Shown here: in pieces, positions 22,443-34,800 of the stretch | How the letters are laid out: every line of letters begins with the position of its first letter | How positions within the stretch are numbered: position 1 is the stretch's first letter | NCBI RefSeq assembly: GCF_027580225.2 | Contig: NC_073358.2 | Coordinates: 50,391,501 to 50,455,500, forward strand | Direction of reading: 5' to 3' | DNA from: Misgurnus anguillicaudatus | Lineage: Eukaryota > Chordata > Actinopteri > Cypriniformes > Cobitidae | Length of the DNA stretch: 64,000 nucleotides | The notes under the pieces: model-generated | The model's database searches: none | What the model was told of the DNA's origin: nothing | What the model saw: the letters and a program-made list of their open reading frames with translations, nothing else | Translations under genes and position numbers: made by a program

Positions 22443-25291
22443 ATCGTAACAAGGGCGTGGAAAGCTTGAACCTGCCCACGTCACGAGTTATTTTTTGGAC
22501 CAACATCCAATAGGAAAATTCAACTGCAGTAGCCACCGTTCAACCTGAAGAGGGCAGCACTCAGACGTTTTTACACCACATACTGTAGTATTGAAACACT
22601 TTATATCCAAATGTCAAAAAACGTACTAAAATCAATGAACTGCACTAATAAAGCATCATTATTACAGATCATTAACTAAAAAAAGTTGGTTTAGGGTTGA
22701 GTTACTCTTTAATGCGGTTCATTAAACTACAACATTTACACGGTCCAAACCAAAGATTCAAAACTCTTAAAGGTTTCCAAGCTGAAGGAGTGTTTCAAAA
22801 GCGGCCATCACTATGTATCATGTGTGTTAAGAGTGAGTTTTACATGTAGCTCTGTGTTTATGGCTCTTGACTTCTCTCGACTCACATTTATCTGTGTGAC
22901 GTTGATGTTTAAGCCCATTTCAAGGATCAGCAAGTAATCAAAAGTATTCATTCCAGCTCAAAACGACAGGCCGATTCTTCTGGATCTGAAATTAGAATAA
23001 TCCCAAGAACACGGAAGATTAAGACTTGACATTACATGGCCCTTATAGTAGGTTTAAAACCATGGCAAATTACACATGATCTTATTTCACTGGGGAATAG
23101 ATCACCATGGGGAGATTTGAGCATCAAGGCATAAAAACTATGGATTTTTTCCATTTATAGAAAGACATTTCCTAAAAAAATATCTATCTGTCCCAATAGA
23201 CCAAAAAGAATGAAAGAAAATTAAAGTAAAACTACTGAAAAAGAAGATTTCCTAAAAGTAGAAAGATCCCAGAGCTCTGTGCAGTAATGTCAATGTCTGA
23301 AAGACTGCAAACCAAAAAGATTGAAAATGTTGTTTGTAAATGTGCGCTTCATTTTTATTACTTTGTTTTGTTTTTAATTTTGTGTCAATTACGGGCTAAC
23401 TGTACATTATAATCGTTGTATCATTACAATTTATTTACTATAGACATCACCTTCATCTTTCTGCTTTTGTCTGTGGTAGGGGTTAAAATCCTATTTTTAA
23501 GCTAACATTCATGATTATTATACTGTATGATGTGATACTATTAGTTCCCATCCATATCCATACACAGTTTAAAGGACATTTATTCATTAACTATTATGAC
23601 AAGCACATATATGTCATTGTTAAATGAATGTAATGCTAAATCGACACCTATGTTGATTTGCTCTTTTGCATGCGGCTTGATCCCTGAATACCGACATTCA
23701 AACTCTTAAAAATAATGGCTGCAAAAAAATGCTAAAAGTTATTTACAACGTGATCAGAAAAAAATAGTCATCAGCTGTCAATGGGGCGGTTCCCTTTCAA
23801 AAAGTACCTAAAGAGTTCATATAACTATTTCAGAGGTACATACTGTGCTTAAATAATACGTGTTAGGACCTTTTTAAGGGTCCCGCACCAGTGACAACCC
23901 GGGACCATTTTTGGACCATTTATTTGCTTTTTTTGACAGAAACACTTAAAGGAATACTCTACTCATTTTCAATTTTAAAATATGTTATTACCTTAACTAA
24001 AAACTGTTGATACATCCCTCTATCATCTGTGTGCGTGCACGTAAGCGCTGGAGCGCGCTGCGACGCTTCGATAGCATTTAGTTTAGCCCCATTCATTCAA
24101 TGGTACCATTTAGATATAATGTTAGAAGTGACCAAACACATCAACGTTTTTCCTATTTAAGACGAGTAGTTATACGAGAAAGTTTGGTGGTACAAAATAA
24201 AATGTAGCGCTTTTCTAAGCGGATTTAAAAGAGGAACTATATTTTATGGCGTAATAGCACTTTTGGGAGTACTTCGACTCGCCTGAAAAGTCCGCTCCCC
24301 TTCTCACTCTCATAATGGGAGAGGGAGGGTGTTACTGCGCCGAGTCGAAGTACTCACAAAAGTGCTATTACGCCATAAAATATAGTTCCTCTTTTAAATC
24401 CGCTTAGAAAAGCGCTACGTTTTATTTTGTACCACCAAACTTGCTCGTATAACTACTCGTCTTAAATAGGAAAAACGTTGATGTGTTTGGTCACTTCTAA
24501 CTTGATCTCTAAATGGTACCATTGAATGAATGGGGCTAAGCTAAATGCTATCGAAGCGTCGCAGCGCGCTCCAGCGCTTACGTGCACCCACACAGATGAT
24601 AGAGGGATGTATCAACAATTCTTAGTTAAGGTAATAACATATTTTAATATTGAAAATGAGTAGACTATTCCTTTAAGTTCCACAAAGAGCCTTTCATTCT
24701 CTGGTTCTTCAGCCCTGGATGCTGATTGGTCAATGCATCATACCAGCAGTGCCAAAGTACAGCTAGGAATTGCTATAAAGTAACATCAAGAAATAGTTTT
24801 GCTGGATTTTCATATACCATTAAAGAGTAAGAAGATGAAGAAGATGAAATGATTTCATGATCAAATCTACTGTCCTTTTGTGAGGACTGTTGTCATATTG
24901 TCAGCTGAATTAATGCTATTATTGTCAGTGAGGTTTTAGCGAGGATGTGGGATTATGAAGAGCGAGCTGTAATCCCACATCTTTCAATCCCACTGTGTGC
25001 TGTTGACTGATATTGACTGATATTGTAACTGTATTTTGCAGGGAGAACCAAACCAAACTTTAAAATAAGTTACAGAAAGAAAATATGCATGTGCACCAAA
25101 TGTTTCGTAAAAATGTGTTTGATTTAACAAAATGAATTTATTTTGCAGCTTCAGCAGACCTCTATGCAGATTGATTGATAGATCTTCTGGAGTCCGACCT
25201 CAGGAAACATTTTGATGTTCTCAGGAGAGCACATTTAAATCCTCATTTCCTTCTTTTTTCTATGAATTTCTTACAGATAACCTTAAACCTG
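22443..25291. other. Intergenic spacer between egflam and the opsin gene
   Basis: Apart from the palindrome at 23946-24676, I see no convincing exon, RNA gene or recognised repeat. Any promoter and first exon of the opsin gene should lie in or near the right part of this stretch. Confidence 0.5.
23946..24676. repeat. Long palindromic MITE, arms about 350 bp
   Basis: The left arm begins TTAAAGGAATACTCTACTCA and the right arm ends TGAGTAGACTATTCCTTTAA. The arms match almost throughout, for example AAGCGCTGGAGCGCGCTGCG against CGCAGCGCGCTCCAGCGCTT, and CTATATTTTATGGCGTAATA against its inverse. A short loop of about 60 bases remains near 24285-24340. A diverged arm of the same family is at 60735-60965. 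Confidence 0.85.
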
Positions 25292-25700
25292 ATGAACGCA
25301 TCACAAACCTTTGCAGTCTGTATCCTTCAGTAAGCTGTCTTCTCATTTCATCGTATTTCTTCTTTCTCACTTTTTGTTTAGTCTCTTCTCCTCTCTTTCA
25401 GCAATCATATTTTCACTAAGCGCAGTATAAAAACACTAGATTATTAGGTCTAATAGTAATATTCAAAACATGCATTTTTTTTTATTTTTAAAGTGAACAG
25501 CTTAAGAAATCCTTGTAAGAACACAGCGGGATGGGTGGGCAGATAAATGTTGAAAGGATGAAGGGGGGTCAGGCCATGTGACATGAACAAACTGCTCTGA
25601 CAAGTAGGCTGCTGTATCTTCATCTGTCTGTTGTAAGAGATAGAGAAGCAGAAATGGAGAGATCATAAATTAGTTGTTATATGTTTTTTACTTCACATTA

Positions 25701-25834
25701 ATGGAGTCCCAACAGCAGATATACAAACGGCCGGACGTTCCTGATTATGTGCATTACATCATCGCCTTCATCATCCTCATCATCGGCACTTTGGGGGTCA
25801 CGGGCAACACGCTGGTTATGTTCGCCTTCTACAG
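25701..25834 (+). CDS. opn4: opn4 exon 1 or 2: N-terminus and TM1
   Basis: The exon encodes MESQQQIYKRPDVPDYVHYI followed by a hydrophobic helix ending VTGNTLVMFAFYR. The donor is TACAG/GTACGA. VPDYVHY aligns with the VPDHAHY segment before TM1 in mammalian melanopsin. The frame is open 27 bases upstream to a TAG, so this may be a second exon whose acceptor lies at a phase-0 AG such as CCCAACAG. Confidence 0.8.
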
Positions 25835-28800
25835 GTACGAGCACTCATGTGTAGTTTTTGTTTTATTCAAAATGAGAAACACTTTTATGTACAACATTAA
25901 TGTAGATATGTGTGCATACAGTATGAAGTGGTGAAATGCTGATTGCATGTTTGATATAGTTTTAGTAAGACTTCAAAAGTCTTTATTACTTATTTCAGTT
26001 TGCATCCATTACTGCTATAATAAAAGCAGGCTTGTTTTATTTTGGTGAACAGCACATTATTTAAAGGCATTTATTTGCATTTGAGTTTTAAAAACATTTT
26101 AAAGAGAAAAGTAAAAAAAGAGTTTTGCTGCTCATCGAGAGCTTTACTCTGCTTATCTGTTGTATAAATCCTCTCTTTCATGATATTGACTTTAATTGTT
26201 TTACTGAATTAGGTCACTACACATTGGTCGTTAAAAGCATCTACTTTATTTTGTAACTATCCCTCATTTGCTGGGATTTATTTTCTGCACACAAAACACC
26301 CTGCAGGTCACCGGACAGCCCTAATCCGCATTTTCCATAATGATTTTTCCTTTGGATTCAAAAGAGTCCATTGCTTCTGGCAATAGTGTTACTGGGAATA
26401 ATGTGTGGATGACGAGGTTAATGTATTGCCATAAATGGATGAAATTATTACAATCATGAGGTTCTGTGAATTGTTTTTCTCGTCCTGGAATGCTGGGAAT
26501 TTCTCTAACTGCAATATCACTGCAGTGTTTGTTTTACTCTCATTTTTCTCTTTATTTCTCATTTATAAAATGATTTCATGCATTTACTTACCAACAACTT
26601 TGCAAATGGATAAACGTTGCAGTTTGAACACAATACAGCATAAATTATAAGTACAATATTCCATACGGCACTTGTAGGCTACTTTAAAGTCATTAAAACG
26701 AATTGTTTCTAAACACATAAATGTATTGCTGAAACACGTTATAAAGGCTAGGAACTATGTAGAAATGAATTGTGGAACAGTTTTTTCACATTTCTGAGTT
26801 CAGAATTATTTGGGCGGGGCTAAAACGGTGGCTCGATGATGCACTGGAGCCACCGTGCATGGCCCCGCCCCTAATACAATCGCTACGTGAGCATCCATTC
26901 AGGTTGTAGCGTTATTTGAAAAGTTTAAGCAGACAGAGTGGGTGTGGTTTCAGCGCCAACAGCGGACACGCCCCCAGTGTTTGAGAGTAGAGAATCCTGC
27001 CTGTTTTTTCAAGTTTTTGATTTTTATTTTATTGACTTTTTATCATTTAATAATAATTTTTCTGTGGTGTGACACATTTAATTAGCCTGACGTTGTCATA
27101 CTCAATTCTAGTCAGAATTTGAGTCTGATACCGCTCCATTGAGCTATAATTATGAGGCGTGTCTCAACCGAAAAATGCCTCTGCACTCAATTGGATAGAC
27201 CTATGACCAATCAGAGCAATGGAGTGTGTGACGTATGTTGAAATGACGTCTTTGCAGCTTGACCGAACTGCGAACTGCTAGTTATTTCGCTACAATGACA
27301 CACAAGTCTTGAGTTAGCGAACGTACATCAACACCTACTATGTTTACAACATTTCATTTATATCACATTAAGTCATACAGTAAGACTATCTCTTACCATT
27401 TGTACATTAGATGAACTTCATCCACGACGATACCCATTAGGTTTGCTTGAAAAATATCTGAGCCTAGCATGTCCCTCCACGATTCCGGGCTTCTGAAAAG
27501 AAGCTGGCAACGACCGCTAATTATATCCATCTCATCGTGCACACCGAGTTGCATCGCCATGATACCCATTTCAGTTGCTTCTTTAACTTGATCCTTCATA
27601 AGTGCGACAACTTTTGCCGAATCCCGTAGTAGGAAGGACGGAAAACATCAACAAATGCTTTGCTCGCGTTTCTCTGTTCTTCTTTTAAAATCAATGCTCT
27701 GTCGATATCTTTTAGAACAGACTCAATGTCAGAATCCACACATCTGATTTCTACCACGGCAGCCATTTCGTTGTAAACAGATTCAACACACGCGCTCTTT
27801 GGTGGCGTGGTTGATTTACGTTACTTATCATCTGTCCATCATCGTATAAAGCCTGCCCTGACAATTTGATTGGTCGACCAGCTTTGGGTCGAGCATAGTA
27901 GCTCCTCAACGGTGAATCCCCAGACCGATCTTCCCGTTTTAGTGGTGGGCGATACTGCAAAATTTGGTAGGCTATCGATCCGATACCAAATACATATAGG
28001 GTCAGTATTGCCGATTCCGATACCAATCCGATACTTTTTACTTAAAAAAATACGTCTGTGTAGGGGAGAGCAGTATGTCATTATTTCTGAGGTGAATGAA
28101 TGATAAATTCTTTAGGCTTTTTTTATTAAAGTAATGAAGTCCACAAAATTATTAGTTATAAGGAACTGTAGAATTTATTTGTTACAACCTTTTTAAAAAA
28201 AATAAAGAATAACAAAAATCTCTCCCTTTTATCTGGTTTTACAAGCAAATGAAATAAAGTGCACACAATTATTACTTTTTACACGTATCAAGTTACAGTA
28301 TTATTATTTAGAGCCGTAAAATAGCTGCACACAACGCTTCTCTTCCTCTCGGCCATCCTGATCTCTCACTCAGTTCGCTGCTCCTCGGCGCGTTGTGTCA
28401 GTGAGTCACGCGACGACACAACAACGAATCACAGCAGAGCAGCAGGAGGAGAAGGAGTAGCAAAGTGGGCCAGGATGTGAGCGTTTGCTCAGTATTGTAG
28501 AGGTAGAAGACACGAGCAAAGTATAATGAAGGAGAAATATTTAAATTGAAGTATCGATTCAATTACAATTGTATCGATCTGATACCAATACCAGTGTTGG
28601 CATCGATACTATCGATATTTAGATCGATCCGCCCACCCCTATCCCGTTTCTCAAAATGTTGTGGGCGGGGCTAAGATCGGCTGGCAGCCAGGCTAACATT
28701 TAATATCAGACTTTACACAGATTTTAATGAATTGAACAGTTAGACAATAAGGCTTGATTTTCTGTACAGGTGAATGATGCATATCATAATGGGATATAAA

Positions 28801-31800
28801 TGTGTTTTTATTGCAGTAATAAAAAGTTGCGGAGCCTGCCAAATTATTTTATAATGAACCTGGCGCTCAGTGATTTCCTGATGGCTATAACACAATCTCC
28901 AGTGTTCTTCATCAACAGCCTTTATAAGGAGTGGATATTTGGAGAATTGGGTAACTTGAATATTTTATGTCTTCTGTATCGTCCAGTAAAAGTTGCACTG
29001 TATATGTTATATGCTCCTTTATAGCTCAGTTGCTTTAGCAGCATAAATGGTCATGGGTTTGAACCCAGGGAACATGCATACTGATAAAAATGCTTTTACC
29101 TGTTGCTTTGAATATATCAATGCTTCCCTAGTTGTATTGAGAAAACATCAACACGTCGTTTTGTCTTTGTGTCTGTAGGATGTAAAATATATGCATTTTG
29201 TGGTGCTCTGTTTGGTATCACCTCCATGATAAACCTGTTGGCCATCTCTATTGATCGCTATCTGGTCATCACCAAACCACTGCAAACAATCCAGAGGAAC
29301 TCCAAACGCAGAATCTCGCTGGCCATCATTTCTATCTGGCTCTACTCGCTGGCCTGGAGTCTCGCACCTCTGATTGGCTGGAGTAAGAATAGATAACAAC
29401 CTGTGATACAATAATGAATGATTAAAACTATAGGCTACATGAACAGCAGTTTGTACTTGTGCATGATTTGGGGTTTAACTATAAACCCAATTGCGCTTTA
29501 CTCTTGCAAAAGGTTTTTTTAAGGTTTGCTTAAAGCATGGATGCCGTTTTAGATAATAAATACATTTCAACTGGAAAAAGGCTGACACAGATGCTTTAGT
29601 GTCTTTCTTGCCTTAAACACTTTAGTTTATATAACAGAAATCAGCGAAAATGTACAAAGCAATACTGTTAACATGTACACCAGATGCATGTACAATTATT
29701 ATTTTTAAGTTTTTTTTTACCTTGCTGTTTTATGTTTATTGAAATATAGCACACCGTGAATTGAATTTGGAATAACTTAAAGGAACAGTATGTAAGACAT
29801 TTCTACCAATGAATCATAAAATGTCCCTGATATGTCACTAGACATTAAGAAATCATTTTCATTTCAAATACTTATATCACTGACAACAGTGGTCTGGCCA
29901 GGATTTTGTCATTTAAAAAGTGGAGTTGCAGCCCTCAACTGATGTTTATGGTGTCATGTTGTGTATTGGCCATTAGCTGTGTGATTGCAGTACCAGTTAT
30001 AACCACAAGTTTTGTGATTGCAATACCAGTTTTGGCCACAATCCTACATACTGTTCCTTTAGTTGCCCTAAAGTTGAGTCAACTTGAAAATGCCTTGAAT
30101 TTGAATTCATTTACGTAAATGCTCCTCTAGGTTCCTACATTCCTGAAGGTCTGATGACATCATGCACATGGAATTATGTGTCTCCCTCTCCAGCCAACAG
30201 AAGTTACACCATGATGCTGTGCTGTTTTGTCTTCTTCATACCCTTGGCTATTATCCTCTATTGTTACCTGTTCATGTTTCTCTCCGTCCGAAAAGTCGGC
30301 AGGTTTGTGGGTCATGCAACACAATTGGTCTTTGGGTGCTGAAGGAACAGGGATCATGATGGTGTTTTATGTGTTGTGTGTTAAGGGATCTGGATAGGTT
30401 GTCTCAGAAGTCTGGCTTTGGGAAGCAACAATCCATGAGGAGTGAGTGGAAACTGGCTAAAATAGCCGCTGTGGTGATAGTGGTGTATGTTCTGTCCTGG
30501 GCGCCATACGCGTGCGTCACCCTCGTAGCCTGGGCGGGGTGAGTGCTCGGTACAGTCTATTCCTACATAACAGCATGCGCACACACATACACCTGTATAT
30601 ATTTGTGTATCCTATATGACTGCCATACTGCCATAGCAACGCCCTAACAACCACTTAGAACACTGTGACATCCACACTGCATAGCAACGCCATAACAACC
30701 ACTAAGAAGACTGCAACATCCACACTGCATAGCAACACCCTAACAACCACTCAGAACACCCTGACATCCATACTGCATAGCAACGCCCTAACAGCCACTC
30801 AGAACAAGGCAACATCCATACTGCATAGCAACGCCCTAACAGCCACTCAGAACACCGCGGCATCCATACTGCAAAGCAAAAGCCTAACAACCACTCAGAA
30901 CACCACAAAATCCATACTGCATAGCAACGCCCTAACAGCCACTAAGAACACCACAAAATTCATACTGCATAGCAACGCCCTAACAACCACTCAAAACACC
31001 ATAAAATCCATACTGCATAGCAACACCCTAACAACCACTCAGAACACCGCAACATCCATACTGCATAGCAACGCCCTAACAACCACTCAAAACACCACAA
31101 AATCCATACTGCATAGCAACGCCCTAACAACCACTAAGAACACCACAAAACCCATACTGCATAGCAACGCCCTAACAGCCACTAAGAACACCACAAAATC
31201 CATACTGCATAGCAACGCACTAACAACCACCCAAAATACCACAAAATCTATACTGCATAGCAACACCCTAACAGCCACTCAGAACACCACGACATCCATA
31301 CTACAAAGCAAAAGCCTAACAACCACTCAGAACACTGCAACATCCATACTGCATAAAGCCCTAACAACCAATAAGAACACCACAAAATCCATACTGCATA
31401 GCAACGCACTAACAACCACTCAAAACACCACAAAATCCATACTGCATAGCAACGCCCTAACAACCACTAAGAACACCACAAAATCCATACTGCATAGCAA
31501 CGCCCTAACAGCCACTAAGAACACCACAAAATCCATACTGCATAGCAACGCACTAACAACCACTCAAAACACCACAAAATCCATACTGCATAGCAACACC
31601 CTAACAGCCACTCAGAACACCACGACATCCATACTACAAAGCAAAAGCCTAACAACCACTTAGAACACTGCAACATCCATACTGCATAGCAACGCCCTAA
31701 CAACCAATAAGAACACCACAAAATCCATACTGCATAGCAACGCCCTAACAGCCACTAAGAACACCACAAAATCCATACTGCATAGCAACGCACTAACAAC

Positions 31801-34800
31801 CACTCAAAACACCACAAAATCCATACTGCATAGCAACGCCCTAACAACCACTAAGAACACCACAAAATCCATACTGCATAGCAACACCCTAACAACCACT
31901 CAGAACACCGCAACATCCATACTGCATAGCAACGCCCTAACAACCACTCAAAACACCACAAAATCCATACTGCATAGCAACGCCCTAACAACCACTAAGA
32001 ACACCACAAAACCCATACTGCATAGCAACGCCCTAACAGCCACTAAGAACACCACAAAATCCATACTGCATAGCAACGCACTAACAACCACCCAAAATAC
32101 CACAAAATCTATACTGCATAGCAACACCCTAACAGCCACTCAGAACACCACGACATCCATACTACAAAGCAAAAGCCTAACAACCACTCAGAACACTGCA
32201 ACATCCATACTGCATAAAGCCCTAACAACCAATAAGAACACCACAAAATCCATACTGCATAGCAACGCACTAACAACCACTCAAAACACCACAAAATCCA
32301 TACTGCATAGCAACGCCCTAACAACCACTAAGAACACCACAAAATCCATACTGCATAGCAACGCCCTAACAGCCACTAAGAACACCACAAAATCCATACT
32401 GCATAGCAACGCACTAACAACCACTCAAAACACCACAAAATCCATACTGCATAGCAACACCCTAACAGCCACTCAGAACACCACGACATCCATACTACAA
32501 AGCAAAAGCCTAACAACCACTTAGAACACTGCAACATCCATACTGCATAGCAACGCCCTAACAACCAATAAGAACACCACAAAATCCATACTGCATAGCA
32601 ACGCCCTAACAGCCACTAAGAACACCACAAAATCCATACTGCATAGCAACGCACTAACAACCACTCAAAACACCACAAAATCCATACTGCATAGCAACGC
32701 CCTAACAACCACTAAGAACACCACAAAATCCATACTGCATAGCAACGCACTAACAGCCACTAAGAACACCAACTTCAACTTCAACTTATTTATTTATAAA
32801 GCACATTTTTCTGCAACTATGTTGCCCAAAGTGCTGTACACAATTTAAATCGACGTAAAAACATTAAACCCATAACAAGTACAAGGAATAAAACATTTTA
32901 AACACATAATACATTTACAAACTACCCAATAAAAACCAGCAATCACTCCTCTTCAAAGGCCAAACTAAAAAAATTGGTTTTTAGCTGGGATTTAAAGACC
33001 GCTAACAATGGTGCCTGATGGATGTAGATCGACAGACTATTCCACATTTTGGGGGCTATAACGGAGAATGCCCGATCCCCTTTTGCCTTCTTTTTGGATT
33101 TTGGAACAGTCAACATCAACTGGTTTGCAGATCTTAAAGGCCTTGCTTGTGTGTACAACTCTAAGAGGTTAGAAATATATTTAGGGGACATACCGTGTAG
33201 TGCTTTAAAAACCATGGTTAAAATTTTAAACTCAATTCGAAACTTAACTGGTAGCCAGTGTAGTGACGATAAAACCGGTGTGATGTGCTCTCTCCATACT
33301 GCATAGCAACGCACTAACAACCACTAAGAACACCACAAAATCCATACTGCATAGCAACGCCCTAACAGCCACTAAGAACACCACAATATCCATACTGCAT
33401 AGCAACACCCTAACAACCACTCAGAACATCGCAACATCCATACTTCATAGCAATGGCCTAACAGGCCACTCAGAACACCACGACATCCCTACTACAAAGC
33501 AATAGCCTAACAACCACTCAGAACACCGCAACATCCATACTGCATAGCAACGCCCTAACAACCACTAAGAACACCACAAAATCCATACTGCATAGCAACG
33601 CCCTAACAACCACTAAAACACATGCAAAATCCATACTGCATACACAGCAAAATCACCAGTGTTAAATTTTCAGGGATGGTGTTAAATACACAGTGTTGAT
33701 GCTGTTTTAACACTATCTGGTAATAAAATAACACTGCCATTGCTAGGCCAGTGTTATATCCACGACAGTGTCAGTGTAAAACAACCCTTACAAAAAAAAT
33801 CCTGCAGGAATCCTGCAGGAAAAATCCTGCAGGACCTACACACCACATACCTGCACATTCCTACAGGATCCCACAGGATTTTCGTGATCATTTTCCTGCG
33901 GGATCCTACAGGACTCTTACTGGTTTCCTACAGGACTTCTGCTACAGGACTTCTGTGTGTTTCCTACAGGAATCCTGCTGGTTTCCTACAGGACTCCTGC
34001 AGGTTCCTACATAAATCCTGCTGGTTTCCTACAAGACTCCTGCTGGTTTCCTACAGGAATCCTGCAGGTTCCTACAGAAATTCTCCTGGTTTCCTACAAG
34101 ACTCCTGCTGGTTTCCTACAGGAATCCTGCAGGTTCCTACAGAAATTCTCCTGGTTTCCTACAGAAATCCTGCTGGTTTCCTACAGGAAGCCTGCAGGTT
34201 TCCTACTGGACTCCTGCTGGTTTCCTACAGGAATCCTGCAGGTTCCTACAGAAATTCTCCTGGTTTCCTACAAGACTCCTGCTGGTTTCCTACAGGAATC
34301 CTGCAGGTTCCTACAGAAATTCTCCTGGTTTCCTACAGAAATCCTGCTGGTTTCCTACAGGAAGCCTGCAGGTTTCCTACTGGACTCCTGCTGGTTTCCT
34401 ACAGGAATCCTGCAGGTTCCTACAGAAATTCTCCTGGTTTCCTACAAGACTCCTGCTGGTTTCCTACAGGAATCCTGCAGGTTCCTACAGAAATTCTCCT
34501 GGTTTCCTACAGGAAGCCTGCAGGTTTCCTACTGGACTCCTGCTGGTTTCCTACAGGAAGCCTGCAGGTTTCCTACAGAGGTCCTGCTGGTTTCCTGCGG
34601 GGTTCCTGCTGGTTTCCTGCGGGAGGCCTGTGGGTTCCTACAGGGGTCCTGCTGGTTTCCTGCAGGACTCCTGCTGGTTTCCTGCAGGACTCCTGCTGGT
34701 TTCCTGTGGAGATCCTGCTGGTTTCCTACAAGATTCCTGCTGGTTTCCTACAGGAAGCCTGTAGGTTCCTACAGGAAGCCTGCAGGTTTCCTACAGGACT

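Larger units (their letters stand above)
27083..28695. mobile_element. Non-autonomous TAGCCTG element with antisense helicase fragments, split by a hAT MITE
   Basis: The ends are TAGCCTGACG and GCAGCCAGGCTA, flanked by ACATTTAAT at 27074-27082 and 28696-28704. The left and right terminal motifs match those of 13360-13878. The - strand carries pieces of a RecQ-like helicase gene. A second element (27940-28641) inserted inside it. Confidence 0.75.

Noticed and set aside
25292..25329. Possible first coding exon of the opsin gene (MNASQTFAVCIL then GTAAGC donor)
   Set aside because: It ends in phase 2, while every usable acceptor before the next exon requires phase 0, so the two cannot be joined in frame.
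30665..31663. A 332-codon open frame with 16-residue repeats
   Set aside because: The 48-bp minisatellite unit is a multiple of three, which opens frames on both strands. It lies inside an opsin intron with no gene-like signals.
30617..33642. Regularly repeated units suggestive of a CRISPR array
   Set aside because: The units are contiguous 48-bp minisatellite copies without unique spacers, in a vertebrate intron.
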